A DNA stretch of 64,000 nt, taken from Acidobacteria bacterium Ga0077534. Its GTDB lineage: Bacteria > Acidobacteriota > Blastocatellia > Pyrinomonadales > Pyrinomonadaceae. A program made the position numbers and the translations under genes. The notes beneath the pieces are model-generated. The model saw nothing but the letters and a program-made list of their open reading frames with translations. It was not told the origin of the DNA and ran no database searches. The stretch covers positions 1 through 64,000 of the forward strand of contig LNEI01000019.1 in the NCBI GenBank assembly GCA_001464455.1, read 5' to 3'. This document shows, piece by piece, positions 42,266-50,903 of the stretch (position 1 is the first letter of the stretch; each line of letters begins with the position of its first letter).

Positions 42266-42475
42266 TCAAGCGACCTTCATAACGTTTTCTGCCTGAGGTC
42301 CTTTCGGTCCCGAGGTTACTTCGAACTCGACTTCCTGCCCCTGTATCAGGGTCTTGTAGCCGTCACCGGTAATTGCGCTGTAATGGACAAAAATGTCCTG
42401 TTCGCCGGGTTGCTCGATAAAGCCGTAGCCTTTCGCATTATTGAACCATTTAACTTTGCCGATAGCTTTTGACAT
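42266..42475 (-). CDS. Cold shock domain protein
   Basis: 69 residues forming one OB-fold cold shock domain. RNP1 is KGYGFIEQ and RNP2 is DIFVHYSAI. The C-terminal part [20 protein letters not shown] is typical. It binds single-stranded nucleic acids and keeps RNA unfolded. A GTG just before the ATG (42478) could start translation too; the AGGAGG site is 9 nt before it. A candidate promoter more than 200 nt upstream gives a long leader. Confidence 0.95.
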   Translation of the reverse strand: MSKAIGKVKWFNNAKGYGFIEQPGEQDIFVHYSAITGDGYKTLIQGQEVEFEVTSGPKGPQAENVMKVA

Positions 42476-42695
42476 CACTTCGTAAATCCTCCTAAGTACT
42501 TCTTAAATCCTCAAGGTTCTCCTGCACCATTTGGTTCAGGAAAACAAATCCGCAGATCGAAAACTAGGTGGAACTCACCTCGTTGGAAAAGCGGTAAAAG
42601 TGTTCTATTGTTGCACACGTCTTTACAAATAAATTGAGACCTTAGACTGCAAGATCCGGGCTACCTGATGCGGGTGTGTTTGATAGACGAATAGA

Positions 42696-42724
42696 AAATT
42701 AAACAAATCTACACGGTCTGTCAA
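42696..42724 (-). promoter_or_regulatory. Candidate sigma-70 promoter of the cold shock gene
   Basis: On the minus strand TTGACA (42719-42724) and TAATTT (42696-42701) are 17 bp apart. The leader to the start codon would be about 210 nt. The rest of 42479-42823 shows no gene. Confidence 0.6.
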
Positions 42725-42823
42725 GACAGTTTCCGAGTTTTTCGCCAAAATGGTGAAAATTGACTTAAATAGTTGGATACATCAAGATAAAGCCGTAAAA
42801 CACGAACTAAAGACACCACGTAG

Positions 42824-43621
42824 ATGGCATCAGAATACGGAAAAAACCCCTCACTTTCATACAACAAATATCTGCGCGTGCCTGAGCTTCTTGACCTTCA
42901 GTCAACGCTCTCGGAACCCACCAGCCACGATGAACAGCTCTTCATCATCATCCACCAGACATACGAGTTGTGGTTCAAACAGATACTTCATGAGATCGAC
43001 GCGACAATAAAATGGCTCGACGAAGGGCGGCCGTTTCGCGTAAATCACTCCTTAAAGGCGGTGACATCGATCGAGAAGGTCATGGTTTCGCAGATCCATA
43101 TACTTGAGACGATGGCGCAGATCGGCTTCCTCGAGTTTCGCGACCGGCTTAATCCCGCGAGCGGGTTCCAATCGATGCAGTTTAGGGAACTGGAGTTCGT
43201 CTCGGGTCAGAAAGACGAGAAGATACTTGAGTTTTTCAAATTCGATGACTTCGCATACGCGCGGCTCAAAGCCAGATTCGAAGCGCCTGGCCTCGACGAT
43301 GCGTTCTGGGCATTGCTTGGACGCGAAGGGTTTGCGGTTAGCTCGCACGAGGAACGGGTCGCGGCGATCGTCGAGATACTTACACATCCGGAAAAGTATG
43401 CCAACCTCTTCAACATGCAGGATCTGCTGATCGAACACGACGAGAATATCTCGCTCTGGCGTTATCATCACGTCCTGATGGTCGAGCGAATGCTCGGCAT
43501 GAAACGCGGAACCGGCGGCAGCGAAGGCGTCGGATACCTTATGTCGACGCTCACCAAACGCTTTTTTCCCGAGATGTGGGAAGCAAGAACACACTTAAAA
43601 ACCAAACCGATCGCCGAGTAA
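42824..43621 (+). CDS. kynA: Tryptophan 2,3-dioxygenase
   Basis: Heme enzyme that opens the indole ring of tryptophan to N-formylkynurenine. 265 residues with family blocks HDEQLFIIIHQTYELWFKQ, LNPASGFQSMQFRELE, WRYHHVLMVERMLGMKRGTG and RFFPEMWEAR. The length is normal for a bacterial TDO. The 5'-nucleotidase gene starts 5 nt after its stop, suggesting co-transcription. It is the first step of tryptophan breakdown or of de novo NAD synthesis. Confidence 0.97.
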   Translation: MASEYGKNPSLSYNKYLRVPELLDLQSTLSEPTSHDEQLFIIIHQTYELWFKQILHEIDATIKWLDEGRPFRVNHSLKAVTSIEKVMVSQIHILETMAQIGFLEFRDRLNPASGFQSMQFRELEFVSGQKDEKILEFFKFDDFAYARLKARFEAPGLDDAFWALLGREGFAVSSHEERVAAIVEILTHPEKYANLFNMQDLLIEHDENISLWRYHHVLMVERMLGMKRGTGGSEGVGYLMSTLTKRFFPEMWEARTHLKTKPIAE

Positions 43622-43626
43622 GTGAT

Positions 43627-45138
43627 ATGTTTAGACTTCTTTTCCTATTGACACTGGTTATTGCAGGAACGACGAGCGTTATCAGTCAGAGCGTTCGGGT
43701 GACGATCTTGCACGTCAACGATACGTATCAGTTCACCCCGGTCGAAGGTGGTAAGCGTGGTGGTTTGGCTCGTCTGCTTACGCTTCGAAAGGAAGCGATC
43801 GCTGAGAATCCGAATACGATCTTCACGCTCGGCGGTGACACGCTCTCGCCGTCGGTTGAAACTCGGACATATCGCGGTGCTCAGATGATCGATGCCTGGA
43901 ATGCCATCGGGCTTGATATTTCTGTGCTCGGAAATCATGAATTTGATATAAAAACTGAGGAACTGCTGAGCCGTATCAAAGAATCGAAGTTTCAATGGCT
44001 CGGGGCGAATGTCGTTGACGTTAAGACCCGTAAAATGTTCGCCGACCTGCCGCCATACGTGATCCGTGAATTCAATGGCGTGAAGATCGGCTTTATCGGC
44101 CTGCTGCTGCCCGAGACGAAGCAGACCTCGTCAATGGACGCCAGCCTGACGGTTACCGACTACTGCACCACGGCCAGAAAACTCGTTCGCGAGATGCGTG
44201 TCCGCAAGAAGGTCAATGCCGTGGTTGGTATCACGCACCTCTTCATGGCTCAGGATAAGAAGCTCGCGAAATGTGCTGATTTCGATCTAATATTGGGCGG
44301 CCACGAGCACACGCTTCTGCAGTCGTCATCGAACGGGACGCCGATATTCAAAATGACCGCCGACGCTCGCGAGATGGGCAAGTTTAACCTGAACTTCGAC
44401 GCAAAGACGAAACGCCTTGAGAGCTTTGATTGGGAGATCATTCCTGTAACTGACAAGATCGCCGATGCTCCGGAGTTTGCACCGGTTTTTGATAAATACA
44501 AAGGCCTCCTCGAACAGCTCGCCGTACGTGTCGGATCAACGTCTGTGCGGCTCGATGCTTTGTCGCTGTCGTCGCGGACAATGGAAACCAACGTCGGCAA
44601 TTTCATCGCTGACGCCTATAAGAGCGCCGTTCAAGCTGATATCGGCTTCGTCAACGGCGGCTCGATCCGTGCCGATCTGCTTTATGAGCCAGGTATCTTG
44701 ACCAAGCGTGATGTCATTTCAATACTTCCCTTTAACAACGCGATCGTCAAAGTCGAAGTATCCGGAAAGACGTTAAAGCAGATCCTCGAACACGGCGTTG
44801 CGCGCAGCGGTCCCGGCGAAGACAACGAGCCCGGACGCTTCCCGCAGGTTTCAGGAATGCGTTTTGAATACGACACTTCAAAACCTGTCGGCGGCCGTAT
44901 CGTTTCGATCTCGGTCGGCGGCAAACCGGTGACCGATGCAGGAACCTATACTATCGCAACTTCGGATTTCCTTGTATCTCGTAGTGGCGACGGCTATACG
45001 CCGTTCAAGGATGGAAAGGTAGTCCTCGGTGCCGCCGATGCCCCGAAGGATTCGGACGTATTCGAAGATTCAATCAAGAATGCTCCGAATTCCACTATCT
45101 CGCCCGTCGTAGATGGCCGTATCAAAAAGATTCGGTAA
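43627..45138 (+). CDS. 5'-nucleotidase/2',3'-cyclic phosphodiesterase family protein, exported
   Basis: 503 residues from the ATG at 43627 (the longer frame to 43576 overlaps kynA). A signal peptide ends near VISQS. The N-terminal metallophosphoesterase domain has LHVNDTYQF (in place of DxH, with D and Q), LGGDTLSPS, LGNHEFD, GITHLFM and GGHEHTLL. The C-terminal 5_nucleotid_C domain has GNFIADAYKSA, FVNGGSIRADLLYEPG and SGDGYTPFKDG. It probably dephosphorylates periplasmic nucleotides. The N-terminal HVNDTY replaces the usual H-x-N-D-x-H final His with Tyr, worth noting. Confidence 0.92.
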   Translation: MFRLLFLLTLVIAGTTSVISQSVRVTILHVNDTYQFTPVEGGKRGGLARLLTLRKEAIAENPNTIFTLGGDTLSPSVETRTYRGAQMIDAWNAIGLDISVLGNHEFDIKTEELLSRIKESKFQWLGANVVDVKTRKMFADLPPYVIREFNGVKIGFIGLLLPETKQTSSMDASLTVTDYCTTARKLVREMRVRKKVNAVVGITHLFMAQDKKLAKCADFDLILGGHEHTLLQSSSNGTPIFKMTADAREMGKFNLNFDAKTKRLESFDWEIIPVTDKIADAPEFAPVFDKYKGLLEQLAVRVGSTSVRLDALSLSSRTMETNVGNFIADAYKSAVQADIGFVNGGSIRADLLYEPGILTKRDVISILPFNNAIVKVEVSGKTLKQILEHGVARSGPGEDNEPGRFPQVSGMRFEYDTSKPVGGRIVSISVGGKPVTDAGTYTIATSDFLVSRSGDGYTPFKDGKVVLGAADAPKDSDVFEDSIKNAPNSTISPVVDGRIKKIR

Positions 45139-45175
45139 CGCCGAGTCGAGGCTTCAACCCGCTTCTTATGAGTTG

Positions 45176-45253
45176 CCACTAGCTTTAGCTAGTGGACTAG
45201 TCTATTAGGAAAGATGCGGCTTTAGACGCAAACGGCCTTGGGGCTAAAGTCCG
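45176..45253. repeat. Chain of small hairpins with GCTTTAGC motif
   Basis: CCACTAGC-TTTA-GCTAGTGG at 45176-45195 is followed by GCGGCTTTAGACGC and GGGGCTAAAGTCC, which share the GCTTTAG/CTAAAG core in both orientations. It lies between the convergent 5'-nucleotidase and GHL10 genes. It may act as terminator but has no clear T-run. Confidence 0.65.
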
Positions 45254-45272
45254 ATTATTGATCGCACGCCCG

Positions 45273-46745
45273 TCAGCTTTCATTCCCCAGCCTATCGACA
45301 CTCTTGACTACTACCTTTTCGATCTTTCTTGACGTTGACAGTGTGATCGAGCGTTCGCTCGCGGGCAGGATGCTCTGGCTCCAGCCATCTTTGTCCTTTG
45401 CATAGACCACAAACCAAAACGCCTTGCGGCCTCCCCTTTCACGCCAGCTCACGCGAACAAACTCCGCATCCCGTTTGATGGTGACCGACGGCGAAGCGAT
45501 CTTTGCAACCTTTATCCACTTGAATTGCGGAATTATGGCGTCGCGTTGATAGACCTCACCTGTCAAAGCCGCCTGAATGCCGCCCATGTCGTTTCGCAGA
45601 GATCTCTGGCTGAAGAAGATCGCACCCTTTGTCCACGCATTCTCTCGTGTTCGCCCGATCTGCGAGACGATCTCGCCGGCCGTAAATGTCGCAGTCGAGC
45701 CGATCCTATACGCAGCAATACCCGGCCAGATGTGTCGATTTTTTATGTTCTGGCTTTTCCACCAATCGAGCAAGACCGGAAAGCTCTGCCCTTTCCGCGC
45801 CGTTTCCCAGTAGAGCTGTGGGGCAAGATAATCTACGGCACCGTCCTGCAGCCATTTCCTCGCGTCCGCGTAAAGCTCCTTGTATGCATTAAAACCCGAA
45901 ATGCCTTTCTCCGGCATAGGCTGCCAAATACCGAAGGGCGAAATGCCGTAAACGATGTCGGGCTTGATGCGTTTGATCTCGCGGCCCACAGAACTGATGA
46001 AGTCGTTTACGTGCCAGCGCCGCCAGTCGTCCTTGTTTAGCGGAAACCCCTTTGTGCCGATCTGTGTCGTCAGTTTCGCACGGGTTCGCCTGTATTCGCC
46101 GTAATTCACTTGATCGGGGAAGTCGATCTTGCTCCCACTGGCGTCGTTTTCGGCGTATGGATAAAAGTAATCGTCGAAATGTACGCCATCGATGTTGTAG
46201 CGGCGAACGACGTCCTTGATCACCTCGATCGAGTGCTTCTTTGCCTCTCCATCAGTAGGGTCGAGCCACATATATCGCCCATACTGGCGGACGCTCGCCG
46301 GCTTTTTCTTCGAAACGTGATGATCCGACATAGTTTTTGCCGCCGGATGATAAGCACGATACGGATTGAACCAGGCGTGAACGAGTATCCCCCGTTTATG
46401 AGCCTCAGCAACCAAAAATTCAAGCGGATCGAATGCTTGGGGCCTTCCCATTTGCCCGGTCAAAAACTCGGACCAAGGCTCGATCGACGATGCGTAAACG
46501 GCATCCGTCATTGGCCGAACCTGAAAAACACCTGCGTTGAGCCGCAGTCTTTTTGCGAGGTCCAGAATAGAGGTCAGTTCATCCTTCTGCTGCTGGACAG
46601 TCAGATCCTTCTTGGTAGGAAAATCGATGTTATCCACCGTTGCGACCCAAACCGCTCGAAATTCGCGTGGAACCTCGGGCATGGCGTTAACTGACTTAAC
46701 CAGAAAAAGCGCCAACATCAATAATACAAGCCTTGTAGACACCAT
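45273..46745 (-). CDS. GHL10-type glycoside hydrolase-like protein, exported
   Basis: 490 residues. A signal peptide of about 22 residues ends at NAMP. The catalytic-type TIM barrel of the GHL10/DUF4015 family is shown by REFRAVWVATVDNIDFPTKK, GVFQVRPMTDAVYASSIEPW, ILVHAWFNPYRAYHP, IDGVHFDDYFYPY and ISPFGIWQPM. A fibronectin III-like region ends the protein. The members are thought to act on peptidoglycan or polysaccharides; several are surface lipoproteins. No lipobox Cys is seen here. Confidence 0.9.
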   Translation of the reverse strand: MVSTRLVLLMLALFLVKSVNAMPEVPREFRAVWVATVDNIDFPTKKDLTVQQQKDELTSILDLAKRLRLNAGVFQVRPMTDAVYASSIEPWSEFLTGQMGRPQAFDPLEFLVAEAHKRGILVHAWFNPYRAYHPAAKTMSDHHVSKKKPASVRQYGRYMWLDPTDGEAKKHSIEVIKDVVRRYNIDGVHFDDYFYPYAENDASGSKIDFPDQVNYGEYRRTRAKLTTQIGTKGFPLNKDDWRRWHVNDFISSVGREIKRIKPDIVYGISPFGIWQPMPEKGISGFNAYKELYADARKWLQDGAVDYLAPQLYWETARKGQSFPVLLDWWKSQNIKNRHIWPGIAAYRIGSTATFTAGEIVSQIGRTRENAWTKGAIFFSQRSLRNDMGGIQAALTGEVYQRDAIIPQFKWIKVAKIASPSVTIKRDAEFVRVSWRERGGRKAFWFVVYAKDKDGWSQSILPASERSITLSTSRKIEKVVVKSVDRLGNES

Positions 46746-46934
46746 CTATTTTGACCCACTCTGTCCCACTTTATGTGTAAAGCTATTTCAGGACAAAATG
46801 CTGTTTAGAGATTTATGAAAGAAAAATAGCAGGATTGATCGTTTCCATCTAAAATAGGGAAAAATACATCTGATCCGGCGGACTCGAATTCGCGAGTCGA
46901 GTGCGGGTTTGGCAAATTAGTGGAGGACGGTCAA

Positions 46935-48125
46935 ATGAGATATTCGGCGATAATTTTATTCCTTTTGGTTTTCGGTTTTGGGGCGAGCACGGCTTCTGCC
47001 CAGTGCGATCCGGCGGTGCAGGGGGCGATCAAGTGCAGCTATTACAGCGAAGGCTATCAGGACGGTGTCCGAGACGCAAACGAAAACCGCAGTCGCGACT
47101 ATAAACGCTACCGCAGCAAGTATGACCGATCGCGTTACGAGAACGATTTTCGCGATGGTTACAATCAGGGCTACGACACCGTGCGTCCGGGTTGGGGCGG
47201 CGGGAACGTCCGTTGGACACAGGTTCAGCGAAATGCCTACGACACCGGTTACTTAATGGGCCAGGAAGACCGTCGACGCAATAACGGCCAAACGCGGGCA
47301 GCCGAGGGGCTTCGTTATGATCAAAGCATTAGCCAGTACTGGCTGAAAGGGTGGGACGATGGCTACTATAACCGCCGTCGAACCTACGACGTATACGTCG
47401 GGCCAACGCAGCCTCCTCCAGGTACGATCAACCCGCCGATCTATCCACCCGTTTATCCGCCAACGTATCCACCAACTTATCCACCGACCTATCCGGGCGG
47501 GCCCGTAATGGCGAATGGCAGTGCATCGTGGAGCGGACGTGTTGATGACCGGGCAAATATCATCATCACGGGCAACCAGATCTACGCCGAGAATGTGAGC
47601 GGGAACGGAGTTCAGACCACCAATCAAAATATGAGCGGAATGCTGCCCCGTCGAACCGCCAACATAACCGCCCGCCGTGCAAGCGGTCGCGGAGATGTAC
47701 GGGTCATCCAGCAGCCTTCGCGTGAGAACAACTTCACGGCTATCGTCCAGATCTTCGACCAGAAGAGCGGTGCGGATAATTACCGTGTTGACATCAACTG
47801 GACGGCGACTGGACCGGTCGAGGAGCCGTATTCGTCAGGCAATGTCCGCTGGCGTGGACGCGTTGACCAGACCGTTCAGATCACCATCGCTGGTGCTGAC
47901 GTACAGTCGCGAGATATCACGATGACCGGCCTTTCGAACGTAGACTTCCAGATCAGCGGCTATCTCGCCTCTCGCCCCGGAACCGTAAATGTCCGCAAGC
48001 GCAACGGCCGAGGCACCGTCACAGTCCTGGAACAGCCATCCGACTACAACGGTTATGTCGCAGTTATCCAGATATTCGACCCCAATGGCGGAGCGGGTGA
48101 TTATGAACTGGAGATAAGCTGGTAA
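46935..48125 (+). CDS. Exported protein with duplicated C-terminal domain
   Basis: 396 residues from the ATG at 46935 with a GGAGG site. A signal peptide ends at ASAQ. Residues 24-150 are rich in Tyr, Asp and Arg with repeated Y-x-D-G-x-R-D/N-Q-G-Y units. A proline-rich linker of repeated PPTYP units follows. The C-terminus holds two copies of a domain of about 95 residues: the first starts SASWSGRVDDRANIIITGN and the second NVRWRGRVDQTVQITIAGA, each ending V-x-I-x-W. The repeat units are homologous to each other. I recognise no family. Confidence 0.78.
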   Translation: MRYSAIILFLLVFGFGASTASAQCDPAVQGAIKCSYYSEGYQDGVRDANENRSRDYKRYRSKYDRSRYENDFRDGYNQGYDTVRPGWGGGNVRWTQVQRNAYDTGYLMGQEDRRRNNGQTRAAEGLRYDQSISQYWLKGWDDGYYNRRRTYDVYVGPTQPPPGTINPPIYPPVYPPTYPPTYPPTYPGGPVMANGSASWSGRVDDRANIIITGNQIYAENVSGNGVQTTNQNMSGMLPRRTANITARRASGRGDVRVIQQPSRENNFTAIVQIFDQKSGADNYRVDINWTATGPVEEPYSSGNVRWRGRVDQTVQITIAGADVQSRDITMTGLSNVDFQISGYLASRPGTVNVRKRNGRGTVTVLEQPSDYNGYVAVIQIFDPNGGAGDYELEISW

Positions 48126-48136
48126 GATCCAAGTCA

Positions 48137-48185
48137 TTCCGCCCGTTCCTCCGCTTCATTGTCTGAAACGGTAGAACGGGCGGAA
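48137..48185. terminator. Hairpin between convergent genes
   Basis: TTCCGCCCGTTC and GAACGGGCGGAA pair perfectly over 12 bp with a 25-nt loop. There is no long T-run on either side, so it may be a weak or Rho-assisted terminator. Confidence 0.65.
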
Positions 48186-48219
48186 CCCATCAAGATCATC
48201 TTCTAGTTTGCTCGAAGGG

Positions 48220-49071
48220 TTACCCGATCTGGGGATAACTCGACCGCGAGAGATACGGGTCTATTCGCTGCGTCGCTATATCCACGTATTCCGAAGAAAC
48301 TTCCGAGCCGATCCATCGCCGCTCAAGCAGATGTGCGACCTTTGCCGTCGTTCCGCTGCCCATAAAACAGTCGTAGACGAGATCGCCTTTGTTCGTCCAG
48401 GTTGAGATCTGGTCCTCGACCAACTTTTCAGGAAAGATCGCAGGATGGTTGAATGCGACCTTATCCCGCGAACTCGACGTCCCGACGTTATAGTAGAAGA
48501 TCTCGCTTTCCGAGTAGTCAAGCACCTTCTCGCAATTGCATTCGTCGTAGAAGAAGATGTTGTCGAGCTTTCGCTCTTTCGGGGCGACATGATCGTGAGC
48601 GAGGTCGTTGCGGCCAACCTTTGTTATCCGAAACGACTTAAAAGCTTTTTCCTGTTTAATGAGCTGGGTAATAGGATTAAACGTCTTAGGCTGGCCCTTA
48701 GAAAAACAAAACATGTACTCAAAACATTGCCTGTAGCGCTTGCCGCAGTCGCTGGGGATCGGGTTATTTTTTGCGTAGATCATCGTGTCGTGCACGTTGA
48801 AACCACTTTCCTGAAATGTGATCGCCTGACGAAAACTCGACAGCGACTCGTTGCCGTTTAGCGTTCGATCACCGACGACCCATATCACAACCCCGCCCGG
48901 TTTTGTCTTTTCGAACAACAGGCGGGCGATCTCATTTATAGGAAGAACGAAACCTTTGTACTCACGCAGGTCGTCGTACGGCGGACTCGTGATCGTCATA
49001 TCGATCAATTCATCGTCCATCCGCTTGAGCGTTTCGATACAGTTTTCTGGATAGATCGTTCCAAATTGCAT
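48220..49071 (-). CDS. Site-specific DNA methyltransferase (beta class, TSPPY type)
   Basis: 283 residues from the ATG at 49071; an open frame runs on to 49248 but overlaps the upstream exonuclease gene. The catalytic motif IV is TSPPYDDLREY, and the SAM-binding motif I lies at the C-terminal end (DCFMGSGTTAKVAHLLERRW), the order of the beta class. TSPPY suggests N4-cytosine or N6-adenine methylation. No restriction endonuclease is adjacent, but a predicted 3'-5' exonuclease gene sits 25 nt upstream in the same direction. Its recognition site is unknown. Confidence 0.9.
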   Translation of the reverse strand: MQFGTIYPENCIETLKRMDDELIDMTITSPPYDDLREYKGFVLPINEIARLLFEKTKPGGVVIWVVGDRTLNGNESLSSFRQAITFQESGFNVHDTMIYAKNNPIPSDCGKRYRQCFEYMFCFSKGQPKTFNPITQLIKQEKAFKSFRITKVGRNDLAHDHVAPKERKLDNIFFYDECNCEKVLDYSESEIFYYNVGTSSSRDKVAFNHPAIFPEKLVEDQISTWTNKGDLVYDCFMGSGTTAKVAHLLERRWIGSEVSSEYVDIATQRIDPYLSRSSYPQIG

Positions 49072-49096
49072 ATATGTTGTTTGGGATGCTGCTGAC

Positions 49097-49948
49097 CTAC
49101 AAGGGCCATTTGTCGAGGAACTCGGTGATGAATGCCTTTTCAGGTTTTTGCGTTTCGCTTTCAAGAAATTCGCGAAACGCTTCCTGTTCGAGAACGTAGT
49201 CTTCTTCCTCCATTTTCCCAGCAAAGTAAACGAGACGAAGCCAGACAAGGTATGTATTCAAAGTGTCGATCTGGTTGTATTCGACGATCTTGGTGATATC
49301 ACCGGCGAGCCATAGGTCCGTGACTTGATCGCCCTTGACATCGATCTTTCCCGGAAAACCGCACAGTTTGGCCATTTCATCGAGCCTCGGCATCATTGCT
49401 CCGCCGGAGAACTGTTTGGCGAGGTCAAGATGCTCCTCGTTATCCCATCGCTTAAAATAATCGCCCGGATCGTAGTTCTTGGTAGGCCGAGAGCAAAACT
49501 CCGGTGCCGACACTTCATTGACCATCCCACGCTGTATAAGCACCTGCAGGTCTGATTCCGACGAGTTATACCCGACGAGCTGCGGCCGCCGTTTACCTAC
49601 AAAATAAAGGAACTGCTGGATCAACTCAGCTTCAATAACAAAAACCTCGTCGAGCGGCAGCCTTGGAAGCGAATTGAGTCCAAATTCGACCACCTTTTCG
49701 CGATCGGAGTTATAGACCACTTTTCGCGATAAGAAAGCGATCGACACTACTCGCGAGAACATGTATTTGAGGAACGGCCTCGGATTCTTGACTTCGTCGT
49801 ACTGTGGCGAATGCTGCCACAACGCCTGCATCGCCTCAAGTTCGGATACGTCGTCGGCCAGATCATAAAGGCGCTTCGCCCCGGCGGCATCAGGCACCCA
49901 TTCGAGGTCGTAGAAAAGTGATAGTCCACTGATCGGAGATCTAAGCAT
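49097..49948 (-). CDS. Predicted 3'-5' exonuclease of the PolB-exo family
   Basis: 283 residues. The DnaQ-like acidic residues can be seen: ExoI is FYDLEWVPD (D-x-E), ExoII lies in LVGYNSSESDLQVLIQRG, and ExoIII in KIVEYNQIDTLNTYLVW. This is the DNA polymerase B exonuclease 2 type (PF10108-like), which stands alone in many bacteria. The C-terminal 60 residues are helical and acidic. It is 25 nt upstream of the methyltransferase gene. A joint role in DNA processing or defence is a hypothesis. Confidence 0.82.
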   Translation of the reverse strand: MLRSPISGLSLFYDLEWVPDAAGAKRLYDLADDVSELEAMQALWQHSPQYDEVKNPRPFLKYMFSRVVSIAFLSRKVVYNSDREKVVEFGLNSLPRLPLDEVFVIEAELIQQFLYFVGKRRPQLVGYNSSESDLQVLIQRGMVNEVSAPEFCSRPTKNYDPGDYFKRWDNEEHLDLAKQFSGGAMMPRLDEMAKLCGFPGKIDVKGDQVTDLWLAGDITKIVEYNQIDTLNTYLVWLRLVYFAGKMEEEDYVLEQEAFREFLESETQKPEKAFITEFLDKWPL

Positions 49949-50191
49949 TAATAAGTCACTCGAACTTAGTCGGCGTAAAGCATTGAATCAAGGAATGTTT
50001 AGCTGTCGACGCAGAGAGTGTAGCATACCGGCGCGCCTTTGTTAAACAATTTTCGTAATTCTATGACTCGACAGAGGACAGACCACACTCACCCGATACG
50101 GTTTATAACGGCTCGATATCGTGTACAAATTGCCAGTCAGATCCGCCGGCAATAGTCGTAACTATAAGTGAAATATACCCTTGTGGCTTTT

Positions 50192-50206
50192 TGGCACGGC
50201 GTTTGC
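50192..50206 (+). promoter_or_regulatory. Sigma-54 promoter for the first glycine-zipper gene
   Basis: TGGCACGGCGTTTGC: -24 TGGCACG, four spacer bases and -12 TTGC, a full consensus match. The start codon is 57 bp downstream. The rest of 49949-50262 shows no gene. Confidence 0.88.
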
Positions 50207-50262
50207 GAATAGAAAGAACGACACGAAGTCAAAATTTTGTCGATTTTAAAGGGGGAATACTC

Positions 50263-50604
50263 ATGTTTATTAAGAAGTACATAACGTCGATAGTAATGGC
50301 GATAGTGGTCGCGGCGGCGGTTCCGGCACTCGCTACATCTGTCGCAGCACAGACGACGCGTTATTACCGAAGCAACGGGAAGGTATACACGTATAAAAAG
50401 CCCAACGTTTACCGACGTCATCGTAAGGCGTTCAACATCGGTATCGGTACTGGCGTCGGAGCCCTGGTGGGCGGTTTGATCGGCGGTAAAAAAGGCCTCA
50501 TCATCGGCGGCCTCGCCGGAGCCGGCGGCGGTGCTCTGGTGACACACAAGCAGAAGCCGAAAAACTATTACAGACGCGTTTACGTCCGTCCGCGTAATTA
50601 CTAA
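50263..50604 (+). CDS. Exported glycine-zipper protein, paralogue 1
   Basis: 113 residues from the ATG at 50263 with a GGGGG site. A signal peptide ends near VAAQTT. The middle has KKPNVYRRHRKAFNIGIGTG followed by a glycine-zipper helix (GVGALVGGLIGGKKGLIIGG, then LAGAGGGALVTH). The KPNVY-RHRKA-N-G-G motif is also in the gene at 50904. Glycine zippers pack in membranes and often form small pores or anchors. It follows a sigma-54 promoter. Confidence 0.82.
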   Translation: MFIKKYITSIVMAIVVAAAVPALATSVAAQTTRYYRSNGKVYTYKKPNVYRRHRKAFNIGIGTGVGALVGGLIGGKKGLIIGGLAGAGGGALVTHKQKPKNYYRRVYVRPRNY

Positions 50605-50693
50605 TCGTTTGCAAAAGCCCGCGCGTGAACAAGGGCGGATCATCCAACTTGAATGATTCGCCCTTGCTTAGTCGCCGGCTTTCGCATTCTAGC

Positions 50694-50729
50694 ATCCGGG
50701 TAGCACTAATTTGATGCCCGGATTTTTTT
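50694..50729 (+). terminator. Intrinsic terminator after glycine-zipper gene 1
   Basis: ATCCGGG and CCCGGAT pair, followed by TTTTTTT. A second hairpin (GGGCGGATCAT with ATGATTCGCCC) lies just upstream at about 50630-50663. Confidence 0.8.
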
Positions 50730-50839
50730 ATATACACTGCACGAATTGCGTTACCCCACGAATGATTTTGGTATATGCGAAGGCACTCCGATCACTGCAT
50801 CTCATTCTAAAGCCTTGTAAACATTGAATGTTCCGCCAA

Positions 50840-50854
50840 TGGCACGCCCGTTGC
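50840..50854 (+). promoter_or_regulatory. Sigma-54 promoter for the second glycine-zipper gene
   Basis: TGGCACGCCCGTTGC: -24 TGGCACG and -12 TTGC with four spacer bases, a consensus match. The start codon is 50 bp downstream, much like the first gene. Confidence 0.88.
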
Positions 50855-50903
50855 ATTATCTGATACCGACGACGATGTCGTACAAAACGGAGGGCTAATT
50901 ATT

